64,000 nucleotides of DNA from Moniliophthora roreri (taxonomy: Eukaryota; Basidiomycota; Agaricomycetes; Agaricales; Marasmiaceae): positions 2,046,001-2,110,000 of the forward strand of contig LATX02000001.1 in the NCBI GenBank assembly GCA_001466705.2. The letters run 5' to 3'. The position numbers were made by a program, and so were the translations under genes. This document shows positions 22,226 to 32,963 of this stretch, in pieces; positions within the stretch are counted from its first letter, which is position 1; every line of letters starts with the position of its first letter. The notes beneath the pieces are model-generated. The model did no database searches, had not been told where the DNA came from, and saw nothing but the letters and a program-made list of their open reading frames with translations.

Positions 22226-24290
22226 TCATAAAATCTGTTCAACCCAGGCTCGACCGATTGCATCGTCTTCCGGATATGCCTTCTCCAGCTCGGGACTCGG
22301 AAAAAACCGGCCTTTCGAGCTATTGTCCGACTTGCGCAAGTGAATACCAGTGAAGTATTTCGGGAGTGTCTTTACACCGGCTTGGAAGCTATCAAATATC
22401 TCATTCGCTGGATTGACAACGGGTTGAATATTATCCTCAGCAACATCTATTGGAGACTCAGCGCAAAGTAGTGAGAATGATGAGAGTAGAACGCACACCG
22501 GACACTGCCGTCTTCACAGAAACAGTGATAGAATGGCTGGTTTTCTCCGCGAAGCAAAGTATTTACATCCATTTCTCTTTTCCACTCCTCCGAGGCTGCA
22601 CAGACAGGCTAAAAAGAAGTCAATACTACGTCGTAGCGTGATGTTGTACAACTGATTAGTTACATCCCAGCCAAAGATGCATCCAACATAGTGGTATCGT
22701 CGATGCCGGAAAGGTAAACCAACGAAGTGTTGTATCGATAGCTCTTCATGCGAACGGTAGTGTATCACACTGGCCTCTTTCTCTTCCTGCTCCAATAACT
22801 CGGCTCTAGAAAGGTACGTCAGTTTTCGTAACCACCATGCGATAACGACACTCACACTCTAGATGTCAATACGTTTCTGTAATTCAAACCCTCTGGATGC
22901 GAAGGAATCATGGCCTCGGAAACAAAGGTAGCGCAGTCCAGCGGTTCACAACCGGAAATAAACTGCGGTATCAAATCAACACGATTCCCAATCTGAATGT
23001 GTAGAATGAAAGCCAGGATGACCGAAGTGTGCGATATATCCGCAGAAGAGAGTTGGGTACTATGGAGGGATGCCATTATGTTCCTCCCAGCACGCAATAG
23101 CATAGGAGCTGGGCCACAGGGCGATATCAAGTCCATCATCTGGTTCACCGCAACCCCCTGCCTGCTAAGTAGACGAGGTATGTCCTCTCTAACAGACAGG
23201 ATCGCGTTTTGCCCAGACCCGAAGACGTCGACGTAGAAATCATCCTTGTCATCCGCTGGCTCAGTGACATGGGCAAGTACGCGCACCGGAAAGTCAACTG
23301 GGCTTGCCATGATACCCACGAAGCGTGCCACAGCTACGAAGACATGAACCAAACTGATCGGAATGGTGTGTCGATTTGATGTGAGGTAACAATGGGGGAA
23401 CTGGTTGTGTATGTCGTGGAAGTCGAGAGCTGAACCCAGGAATGGTCAGCTAAAGTCTGTCGCAATACAAATACACCTACGTTCTGCGGGACCAAAACCC
23501 GATTCGCGGAGGAAGTCGCAGATCTTCACGCAGAGTGCTTTCGTGTCGTACTTGTTGTGAGAAGGCTCAAGAGGACAGCCTGCCGCTAACAGAAAATCCC
23601 GAGCCATTGTACTCAAATTGTCCAGGATAGTCTTCATCTGCACCGCGTTATTGAGTCCAGGTCATAAGGGTGATAACCGATCCTCACCTCATCTGGCAGT
23701 TTCCCGAAGAAGCAGGAGAGTGCAGAATAACCCTCCACGAAAGAGACTTCCTTTTCAGGGATACGAGCCCAAAGCCGAACGGCATAACACCTAGTGATTT
23801 CTCGAAGAATTGCGCGAGTCCAATAATACCGTGTTATACTGGGTTTTGGCTTTTCTTCGGAGTAGTATTGCAGAGTCCCTTTCATGGCTTCGGCTTCCAG
23901 ATCCAATACATCCCAAATATCAAAGTCCATCCTGCATAGCTCTTTAGCCCACTCGTACCGACCCACACGGTCTGCCACAATCTTATCCAGGTATCCCAAT
24001 GCGGTCCGATCCAACTTCCGCCTCTCTCCATACATCAACCAGAAGTTTTCCTGCAATTTGTCCTTCCGTTGCTCCTCATTCTCTACGTTGCACTGTCGGT
24101 AGCGTACTTTGTAGTGAGGTTCCCATAACCGAGATATCGTTGCTGCTTGTCGGAAGAGCGAGTTTGTGAGAGAACAATTAGCAAATGTTCTAATTGAGAA
24201 TTCTCCTTCAGCATCTCGAGAAGCTGACAATTGAGATAAGATGTGAATGAGACAGTCTAAGGGCAGCTGGGGTAGTTGCTTGGTCGACAT
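22226..24290 (-). CDS. FBXO21-like F-box protein with YccV/HspQ domain
   Basis: The ATG at 24290 gives MSTKQLPQLPLDCLIHILSQ, a clear F-box. A long helical middle with RYEWAKELCRMDFDIWDVLD and a transglutaminase-like (SirB1-type) segment with CEPLDCATFVSEA and NQMMDLISPC follow. Near the C-terminus there is a YccV-like (hemimethylated-DNA-binding/HspQ) block with FRHRRYHYVGCIFGWD and ENIQPVVNPANEI. This order equals FBXO21, a substrate receptor of SCF ubiquitin ligases. The gene has about six short introns; exon borders between 22500 and 23650 are approximate. It lies downstream of RRP1 on the same strand with 169 bp between them. Confidence 0.8.
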
Positions 24291-24459
24291 GGTAGTAGAA
24301 ACAAAAAGGTATACCTGGTGGCAAGGATGATGCGGAATGATGTAATCTCTCAAGGTCAAGCGCTCGACGTTCGTGTGCGGTGACGCCTTCGAAAAATCTC
24401 TGCAGTACTGTACTCCCAGTTGTAATCAAGTGAAGGGAAGTAATGATACGAATCGTGCT

Positions 24460-25718
24460 CTAATTATCTGTTTCATCGTCACTTTCCTCCTCCTTCTCCT
24501 TCTCCCACAAAGCATACATCTTCTTCCGATTGGAATCCCTGGTATCCGGCTCGCTTGCAACTTCAAAGATCTTCCTGACAAGCTTTTCCCTGATTGTTGT
24601 AATTGATAGTGCCTTCTCCGAAGGGTCGCTCAAGCAGCAATGGGAAACCAAATTCGGGAACGTTACATCCGTACCACTTTCTAACCGTCTGCGTTTCCGT
24701 GACCGAGGGTTCTCATCTTCAGACTCTTCCTGCGGTTTCAGAGAGGCCAGTAGAGGCTCAAATAGTGATGACTGGACAAATTTGTATGTACCGCTGGTGA
24801 GCGTTAAAGCTGAAAGGTTGAAGAATGGAGCTAGGAGAAGGAATAGAGGTGCCGCTGGCGGTGAAGAGGTGCTGGGTGTGGCTCCAAGGACCTTGTCCAA
24901 TTCTTCGAGGTAAATCTCTGACAGGTGGTATGTTAGACTTGTAGGTACTTTCATGTCAGCCGGACTGAAACGAGGATGAGTTAAGCCCGATACCACATCA
25001 AAAATAACACACCAAAGAGGGCCTCCTTCGCGAGATAAGATGTGGTTGTATTCTTCGCATATTTTGGCATCCCAGTCATTTTGCATTAGCAGCCTAAAAG
25101 ACGTATTCACGAATCTTCTTACAAGCATGTAATACTTGTCAATTCTAATTAGGAAAAAGAAAGTCAATAACGAGTGGACTAACAGGCAACGTGGATACGC
25201 ACCGCAAACGATCTATTCCGCTCCATTCTCTAACGATCATCTCCCAAAACCCACTGAGAAACGCCAACGAAGATGATGTAGACGTGATAGCCAGGACTAT
25301 GTCTGCCAGTTCTGACGCTAGCGCCTGCTGAACCAAAGGTTTGTCCGACATCCAGAAACCTGCATTTAAATCAATGAAAACAGTGTCGAGCTTGCTACAA
25401 TAAAAGCTCACAGTAGAATATTCCTTTCCATAATTTCAACATCTCGGATTTTGAGATCTCATTTTGTTCGGGATCCGATAAAAAGGCAGCAAGATTTTTT
25501 ATCGCTTTGTCGCGAACCTTTTTTTCTGCTCTGAATGAGCTATATTCAGTAATAAAGACGAGGTAAGTGACATACCTGTTGACGCTAGGTATTTCCCAAG
25601 CGGAGGAGCCCCCGAAGGGGCTGCAGTCATGGTTGACGTTGAAGTGGAAGAGGAAGGCATTTTTCAAGGCGTCCGTGCGCGCTTCTTCGTTTACATCTAC
25701 CATGTCAAAATCTCCCAT
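24460..25718 (-). CDS. RRP1: Ribosomal RNA processing protein RRP1 (Nop52)
   Basis: Starts at the ATG at 25718 (MGDFDMVDVNEEA) and ends at TAG 24460-24462, with introns near 25545-25570, 25370-25420 and 25150-25200. Blocks typical of Nop52 include KAIKNLAAFLSDPEQ, MLKLWKGIFYC, FWMSDKPLVQQALASELA and DKYYMLVRRFVNTSFRLL. The tail is charged, with RSRKRRRLE and acidic EKEKEEESDDE. Rrp1 is a nucleolar protein needed for 27S pre-rRNA processing and 60S subunit assembly. Its 5' coding end overlaps the 5' coding end of the divergent HIU hydrolase gene by 17 bp. A second in-frame ATG at 25703 would still overlap by 2 bp. Confidence 0.88.
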
Positions 25719-26249
25719 AACTTGTCACGGTAAGTGCTGGGTCCCTGAAACGGTAGATTGAGTATGATGGAGCTGATATAACATTTATAAGTACTCGATT
25801 CTTCCATCGGAAGGCCAGCTGAAGGCGTAGCAATCCAGCTTCAATTCTTTGAGCCGGCGAAAGCGGAAGGAGACCCTGATCTGTTCACTCCCTTCGCCAA
25901 AGGGTTGGTACCTATCTCATACAGGCTTGGGCCTCGGCTGAGGCCTTTCACAAATTAGGGTGACAAACTCGGACGGCCGATGCCTTGACCTTTTGCTTCC
26001 TCATGAAGCCAAGGAAATGTTGCATCCTGGACTATACAAGATCATCTTCCGAACGAAGGAGTATTTTGATAGAAGCAACCGTGAATCCTTCTACCCTTGG
26101 GTTGAGGTAAGCTCTATGGAGGTGCGACAGCCCGGGGAACTCATATGGACACACTACAGATTACCTTTGATCTCAAAAATCCGAATGAACACTATCACAT
26201 TCCGCTCCTCATCAGTCCCTTCTCGTTCACGACGTACCGAGGAAGCTAA
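25702..26249 (+). CDS. 5-hydroxyisourate hydrolase (transthyretin-like)
   Basis: Four exons: 25702-25729, 25792-25903, 25959-26106 and 26160-26249. They join in frame to about 125 residues, the normal size. N-terminus MSKSPITCHVLDSSIGRPAE carries the family HVLD/GRPA signature with the catalytic His. The middle has GLYKIIFRTKEYFDR and FYPWVE. The C-terminus is EHYHIPLLISPFSFTTYRGS, with the second catalytic His and the diagnostic YRGS tail. It hydrolyses 5-hydroxyisourate after urate oxidase in purine breakdown, often in peroxisomes. I see no C-terminal SKL. The second intron (25904-25958) has a plausible but weaker donor (GTTGGT) and contains a GGCCTC/GAGGCC hairpin. The start overlaps RRP1 head to head. 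Confidence 0.93.
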
Positions 26250-26501
26250 CGGTAGAAGAGTATAACAGAAGTAGTCCAAACGATAGGTTGTATCAGTAGC
26301 AAAATCTAATTGTAGCAGCAAAGAAGACTTATGCGACATGCGACTATCTATGTGACTGAAGAAGTACTGAACACCTCGAAGACCGTGCATGACAACAAAA
26401 TAACAAGGTGCAATTATTAGAAGGGGCGAATGTAATAGCAAAGGATACAAAGGGAATGCGGGATATGACAAATGTACAGGGGAAGGAAGGAGCGAGTGGT
26501 A

Positions 26502-27323
26502 CTAATGTACCAGGACTGAGTCGTACTTGACGCCCTTAATGGTCGTGCCACGCATCGATTGCTTGACATTTGACAAGAATTGTTCCCTGTTCTTGCTCAT
26601 CTCCTGTGCAGCCTCTGTATGTGATTAAACGCGGGGTGAGTCAGCAAGGTCCAATGGGAGAACCTGCGGGAAAACGCACCCTTGTTGAGAGGATCGTCGG
26701 CATTGGGCTCAAGGAAGAGATACTGGAGTCCAACCATAACAGAGTTGAGGTTGAGAACAGGCTTCCAATCTTCTCGAAGAATGTTCAGGCACACGTTCCC
26801 TTCAAGATCTACGTTCGGGTGGTATATCTAGTGCCCATGTAACTGAATAGAGGAATTATCGGTAGGGTACCTTTGACATACCTTTTGCGTGCACTTGACT
26901 TTTGGTGGGTCGTGTGGGTAGTTGGTATTGATGTTAAATGAGAACACGAACGCGCCGCCCTTGTACATGCCTGCGTAAATCAAGAATCAAAAACGATGTT
27001 TCGGCGTGTCAAATGAGTCAGCTACCTTCGTCCGGCGTAATGGTGAGGGTAAAGTTGAGGAGATCAGCGGGGTCAGGGAAATGGGTCTTCATGGTAGATG
27101 GGAGATCTAATTCTGTCAAATCTGAATATTCATGTGCACGATGAGTCCAAAAATTCAAGAAAATAGAATAACGGGCCATATACCTTTCTGTACCCGAATT
27201 TGGGCAGCAGTAGTCTTGGGCTTCTTCTTGGCCGCGTCCTCGTTCTTTTTCATACTCCATAGCTGAAGCACAGATGTCAGTCGATGAGCTCACAGAAGCT
27301 CGAAAAAAACATACTTTAATCAT
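26502..27323 (-). CDS. UBC12: NEDD8-conjugating enzyme E2 (UBC12)
   Basis: Starts with a mini exon, ATG ATT AAA (MIK) at 27323, followed by a GTATGT donor; several further introns follow. The N-terminal extension, including [14 protein letters not shown], is the UBC12-specific tail that docks on the NEDD8 E1. The UBC fold shows [16 protein letters not shown], then [20 protein letters not shown] with the active-site Cys and preceding HPN, and NPLNK-type ADDPLNKEAA. The tail ends VKYDSVLVH before TAG at 26502-26504. It transfers NEDD8 to cullins and so activates SCF ligases. Convergent with HIU hydrolase (252 bp apart), divergent from the oxygenase (244 bp between starts). Confidence 0.92.
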
Positions 27324-27567
27324 CGTGGCGAGTCGTGAAAACTGGAAAAAGACAGTTACAGAAGATGACTGAAAGGAAAAGAAGGAAACCTGATGTGGCT
27401 GTGACGCCTGCGCTGCCGCATTGCTTTATGCTATTTCCATCAGCTAGTCATGCCAGAGCCCACATGGCATATCTGTTCACTGCCCGATAGCCTTGAGCCT
27501 AACCTATCAGCCGTTGGCGGACGGCGGGGCTTCCTTATCACGCAGCTCTTCTTGAATCGCAACCATC

Positions 27568-29015
27568 ATGGACCTCCCGATCATCGACCTCGATATTTTC
27601 CTCTCTCAACCTAGAGATTCCAGTGCCGTGCAGGATGAATGCAAGAAGGTGATTTTTTTATATGTCTGACTTTGAATCTCTCTGACATCCCTTACCGGTA
27701 GGCTGCAGACGCACTGATCGTTTTCGGTGCTCTTTTGCTACGTGATTCACGCGTCTCCGAGTCAGACAATTCCACATTCTTGGACCTTCTCGAGGATTAC
27801 TTTGCACAGCCCGGCGACATCTTGAAGAGGGACGAACGACCAGAGCTTGGTTACCAAGTGGGCGTTACGCTGGAGAACACGGAAAAGCCCAAGTGTGCTG
27901 TGGATGAGCCGTGTTTGAAGATCATCGAGAAACTGGAGCCTTCAGAGAGGCCTCTTGACATTACTGCACACGCTCCGGACCCTAAATGCAGGTTTTTCTG
28001 GCAGATGGCCGACAAGCCACCATATGAAACGCAGTATCCTGTTCTGAATGCTCCAAATGTGATTCCCGAAGATCCGGAGATCAGGAAGAGGTGGACGCCT
28101 GTCATGGAGAATTGGGGCAAGTCTATGAAACAAGCGTGAGATTACTTCCTCGATACTTCTGGTGATATTTGCGCTCATACGGAATGAAGAGTACAAGATC
28201 TGGCGTCTATGGCAGCTATAGGCTTAGGTTTGCCTGAGAATACTTTCCGGGATGCCGGAAGATACGGGTCAGTGCAACAAAAGAATTGCTTCCAGCGTAA
28301 CAATAGCTCATGGCATTTGCTTAGGCCTCACCTTCTTGCGCCAACTGCCTCCGATCTTGTCAAGTATGGCCAGAAAGACACCATCCTCGCAGGCTTTCAT
28401 ACTGACCTCAATGTACGCCTCTTCCTGTAGTCATCCATCTAATCATTCTCAGACATCTTTCAGGCCCTCACAATTCACGGTCGGTCCCGCTACCCCGGTT
28501 TGAACATTTGGGCAAGAAACACCGGCAAGCGCATTCCTGTCAAGATTCCCGACGGCAACTACCTGCTGGTACAAGCTGGAAAACAAATCGAGCATCTCTC
28601 TGGAGGACTTATCAAGGCCGGCTTCCATGAAGTTGTCGTCAATGAACGAACCCTTGAAGTCTGTGTACATCATTCAATTTTTTTGACTCAGAACTGAACC
28701 CAGCCTTGTCTTAGGTTGTTGAGAAGCGTAAAGTCGAACATCCGGACCGTCCTCTTATGCGTATTTCCTCGACATTCTTCTGGCATCTGTCCTCGGATTA
28801 TGATCTGGTGCCAATCCCTACTCTGGCCGAGCGTGCGAGAGCTTTAAGAGCAGACCTCATCAATATGGGAAAATATGAAGTTGACGAAGTCGTGTATGAG
28901 CCGATGAAAGTAGGTCAGCAGGTGCAGAAGTAAGTCGACACTCATATAATGCCTGAGACGTTTTCTCATCCGCTTTCTTCTCAGCGAATTGAGGCATATC
29001 GCGCTTATGGCTTGA
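27568..29015 (+). CDS. 2-oxoglutarate/Fe(II)-dependent dioxygenase (IPNS-like)
   Basis: The ATG at 27568 gives MDLPIIDLDIFLSQPRD, the usual DIOX_N start. Exon 1 ends at 27648 and joins 27702 in frame; four or more further introns follow (near 28138, 28420, 28662 and 28930). The jelly-roll core has the iron triad HTD in GFHTDLN, the distal His in AGKQIEHLSGG, and the 2-oxoglutarate Arg in RISSTFFWH. The end is ELRHIALMA before TGA at 29013-29015. The family hydroxylates or oxidises small molecules; the substrate is unknown. No secondary-metabolite cluster is seen around it. Confidence 0.85.
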
Positions 29016-29260
29016 TGTAATTCATTCGAGTATTCAATAACCAACGTTTGTACGGAGGCGGTCATAATGCTCTGTGATACACATGGTCTTGTTTCATACG
29101 TGTATTTGAGCATACGAAACATAAGCAGTGAAATAAAGAGTACATGGTGTAATGTTACAACTAAAACCCATAGCCAAAGTGAATTGAGAAGTGTAATATA
29201 AGACTCCATAGTATGATAACCCTACTTAAGTAGTGGGATTAGTGCGTATGCGTTCAATAA

Positions 29261-30413
29261 TCAACGCCGACATAAGAATATCCTCAAAGACATCATGTCC
29301 TTGAGGTGTGACTTCAAGTTTTGGGAACTCCGTAGGGCGACCCTGCCGTCGAGGATGCCCTCGCGGAGTGAATTTCGCCAGTAGGTTGCCTGCTGTCCTG
29401 TCTTTGGATGAGAAGCACTAGAAGCACGGAGGAATGAGCACCACACATGAAGAACACCAGCAATGACGCTCACTGTGATGATTCCGCCCCCAACGCTGTC
29501 ATCCCAATGTAATGTAACGGACCTGTCATGATCCAGAGGCTTCCATGTCCAGAACTACAGCTCACTAGAGTAAGTTTCGAGTCTCCCGGAAGCGAATACG
29601 GGGAAACTGACGTTTCGAAAAAGGCGAGTAGAGGAAAGTAGGACGTCCGATATTGGATGCTCATTTCCACGTAGGCAGACACTACTAGGGTTTTTGGAAT
29701 TGCTCGTGCCTATCCTTTAGCATGCATAAATAACACCCTTATAGTAGAAATGAAGCACATACTCACTCGAAATCCCCTACGAATTCGCCGTCCCAGCCAT
29801 ACTTCCGTATCGTAGTGATGTAGGATGACGGCGTGAAACAGTTGAGTCCAACACCAATAAAGTAGGGGTGCCGTGTCGAGGAAACATTCTTCGGAGGGAT
29901 GAGCAGCATTGCATTGCCAGGCATCGGCGAAAACAAGTACGTGACAGACTGGTCTGGCTTTACCGCGGATTGGTATCCTGGCGGTGTCACCGATGATTTG
30001 TTGCCATACTGATGGCTTGGATGCGTGGGCGGAGGAAGAGGTGAAGTACGACCGTTAATCAGGTCAGGAACTTGTAAACCGTCGTCGAGTGGTGGCTTGG
30101 CTGTTTCGCTGCATTGCTTTCAGTACAGGGTCGAGTCCGACAGAATGTACACATACTCGATAATGATCATCCCCAGGTTAAGCCCCAAGCTGTAGAGGTC
30201 CTGCCTTGTCGGAAGATGGTGGTTCTTTAAGAGGTCATCGTTTAGCATCGCCCCGCTGGCTGTGTCATATTTCCTTGGCGAGTCACATGGAATTAATAGG
30301 GCTGTCAAGTAGTCGGGTGTTCAACATCTCTACTACGTCAAGGTCTTCAGTAATACAACCAATCACAACCAATTGCAACCTTTGGAGGTTTCTATCGCCG
30401 GAATGAGGACCAT
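29261..30413 (-). CDS. Hypothetical protein, possible membrane protein
   Basis: Not recognised. Exons inferred on the minus strand share plausible splice signals. One segment reads DLYSLGLNLGMIIIEY. Across a phase-0 intron (about 30100-30150) it joins a Pro-rich exon with HPYFIGVGLNCFTPSSY and IRKYGWDGEFVGDFE. Later short exons include MSIQYRTSYFPLLAFFET and a hydrophobic stretch VSVIAGVLHVWCSFL near the end, before TGA at about 29261. The start is unresolved: the N-terminal segment opens without an ATG, and an ATG at 30413 could belong to an upstream exon. A one- or two-segment membrane protein is possible. Exon structure is tentative. Confidence 0.45.
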
Positions 30414-30430
30414 TTTATATACCCCCGACA

Positions 30431-32748
30431 TCATTTCCTTGCCCCGAACGCACCCAGAGCACTCTGCAGTTTCGTAACCATCTCATCCCATTCGGCTTCG
30501 GGTTCTGAGAGAGCAGTGATAGCACCGCCAGCACCAATCGTCCACTCCTCAGTATTACCGGCTGTCCCTGAAGAGGAGTCTTCTTCATAGCGGAAGCAGC
30601 TGCGAATTGCCACTGACCAGTCTCCTCCCCCTCCTACACACCAATAGCCAAAAACACCAGAATACAAACTCCTATCCTGGTGTTCTAATCCTTGCAAAAT
30701 CTCTACGCTCCGTTTCTTCGGCGCCCCCGTCATGCTACCTACAAATATCGTCAGACGACGGATTGTGCGGTAATTAATGTAGCACCTTACCCGGAGGCAG
30801 ACTTCTCTTTAAGACCTCCAACCCAAGCTGAGCGTCAAGATCCGAATGAATGTGGGCTGGAAGCTTGCCTTCTATAACGCTAACCATCTGCCACACAGTC
30901 TCGTACTCTTCCACGGAGCAAAACTGTTTCACCTCTACGTCGAGGCCAACTACTCCGTGTAGATCGTGTCGGATCAGGTCTACAATCATCAAGTTTTCGG
31001 CAACCTCTTTACAACTCCCCCTCAACGCCTTCTCTGCATGTGCTCGTGTGATTTCGGGAGCCTTACGAATCGTACCCTTGATTGGGCGCAATTGACAGAG
31101 TGATCCCGGCGGCCGGGAGTACGAAAGAAAGCGTTCGGGAGAAGAGGATAAGAATGTACTCGGGTGTAGTCGAAGGTATGCGGAGTGAGGTGCGGGATTG
31201 CTACGTCTAAGTGCTTTGTATCGTTGCCAGGATGTCGTTCCTCGAGCGACACGGACGTGAGTGTTCGCCGTTAAACAGAGTTCGTACGAGTCGCCGGAAA
31301 GGAGATATCCTTTGGCTTCCTCTATACACGTTAAATAACGGGATCTATCCGGAAGGGTTACAATGGGCGGTTGAACGCTCTTTAAATATTCTTTCTCGAT
31401 CAGCTCGATGTGATGCTCTTCCCGGGTAGAAAGCATCTGGGCCGTTTCTGAGATCCAAAGTTTGTCTCCCGGTATCAGTGACTGGACATAGATCTTGCCG
31501 GTGTGATGGTCTACGACGACACTCCTCTCCACATAAACCAGGTTGACGTCGAAGTGCTTGTTGTCTAGTCTCCTGTGGCGACGCAGTGGGACTGAGAGTG
31601 ATCTTACACCAAGCTCATAACTCAGCATTCCGACCAAACCGCCCCAAAATGGGATGTCTGGGTGTCCCGAATATATTGCTCTTGGTCGCATAAAGGACCC
31701 TAGCCACGACCAGATATCACTTCTGCCCAATGACTCGCATGCCTCCTCCTCACCCCGTTTTACGATGACTGTAGGCTCGTCCACAGAGTGTAGGATATGT
31801 AGCGAGTCCGGGAGTAACGATGCGATAATAGAGAAGCGACCAGGCTTCGCTGCAGAGTCAAGGAGGACAAATAAAGATTCCTCGCTGCATACGCCCAGCA
31901 GCTCGCATACGGCTGGAACTGACAAATGTGACGTGACTATGATTGTGTCGATCGTGTGCTTGGGTGAAACAGGCGAAGCAGGGAAGATGCTAGATTGAAA
32001 GTGTGGCCAACTTGCCCCGAGGGTCGTTCTCGATAATGGATGCAGAGCATGAACCCGCCTGCCCTTTTCCCTAGACCACTGGCATGCAAGACTCCAGAAA
32101 TTTCGAAGCACCGATAGTCCACCTTTATCCGTGAGTGCTGACTCTGGATGGTACTGAACGCTCCAAAATGGTTTGTACTTGTGCTGGGCTGCCATTAGCA
32201 CAGGGCCGTTCTCAGCGCCATCGTCAGCCCAGGCTACAGGTTCGACGTCTCCTCCATTCAACTCTACATGCAGCGAATGGTATCTGACTGCATTCACAGT
32301 CTCCAAACCTTCAAATAGACCGCTCCGTGTGTGAATGATGCTTGAGACCTGCCCATGCTTCACTACGCGCAGCCGTTTTAGCTTGGCACCATGTTCGATG
32401 GCCAAACTTTGGTGACCTAGACAAACCCCAAAGATGGGTAGAAGGTCTTCCTCTGATAGTTTCCATAAATCCGCAATAACTCCAATGTCTCGAGGGTTGT
32501 CCGGAGAGCCTGGTCCTGGCCCAATAACTATGGCTGAAAAACTTTTGAGAAGAGGTACGAGTGTACGAATAGGTATCTGATCGTTCTTGATAACATAAAT
32601 TGTAGAATCCGGTATGGCCTGACGACATAGTGAAGCGAGACTGTGTTTTTGTGAGAAGTAGATCAAATGTGAAGATGTAGGACACGTACTTGAATGTGAA
32701 AGAGTCATACGAGTCTACGAAGAGAATTCTAGGTGTCTCCACGGTCAT
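30431..32748 (-). CDS. PAB1: para-aminobenzoate (aminodeoxychorismate) synthase, bifunctional
   Basis: Three exons: MTVETPRILFVDSYDSFTF at 32748, a large exon, and a last exon from about 30729 starting SMTGAPKKRSVEI. The N-terminal class-I glutamine amidotransferase has the nucleophile in FGVCLGHQSLAIEHG and the His/Glu in VQYHPESALT. The C-terminal chorismate-binding half has GDSYELCLTANT, SSPERFL, PIKGTIRK, DLIRHDLHGV and the final SMTGAPK. PIKGT (Lys, instead of Ala in anthranilate synthase) marks aminodeoxychorismate synthase. The fused PabA-PabB form is usual in fungi and feeds folate synthesis. It is the pab gene classically linked to the A mating locus of Coprinopsis and Schizophyllum; here it starts about 20 kb from the 3' end of HD2. 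Confidence 0.93.
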
Positions 32749-32963
32749 TCTGGATTCAAATCCTCTAGTTTCTAACGAGCTGGTATTATGCTCCCTGTAT
32801 ATAGCAGTGAGATAGGAAGGGTAGATGAGAGAATGAACTCACCATGGGCTATGTATAAAATATTTCTTCGAGGTCGAGTCGGAACTCCGGAACTGGGTGA
32901 AAAACACTCTGTGCCACGTGGGAAATAGGGGTCAAAAAGGAAATATCACGACGCCTTTTAACC

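Noticed and set aside
25930..25950. GGCCTC...GAGGCC hairpin in HIU hydrolase intron 2
   Set aside because: A single short hairpin in an intron; could be chance and no function can be supported.
32745..32765. tRNA T-loop-like GGATTTGAATCC
   Set aside because: No acceptor stem, D-arm or anticodon arm can be placed around it.
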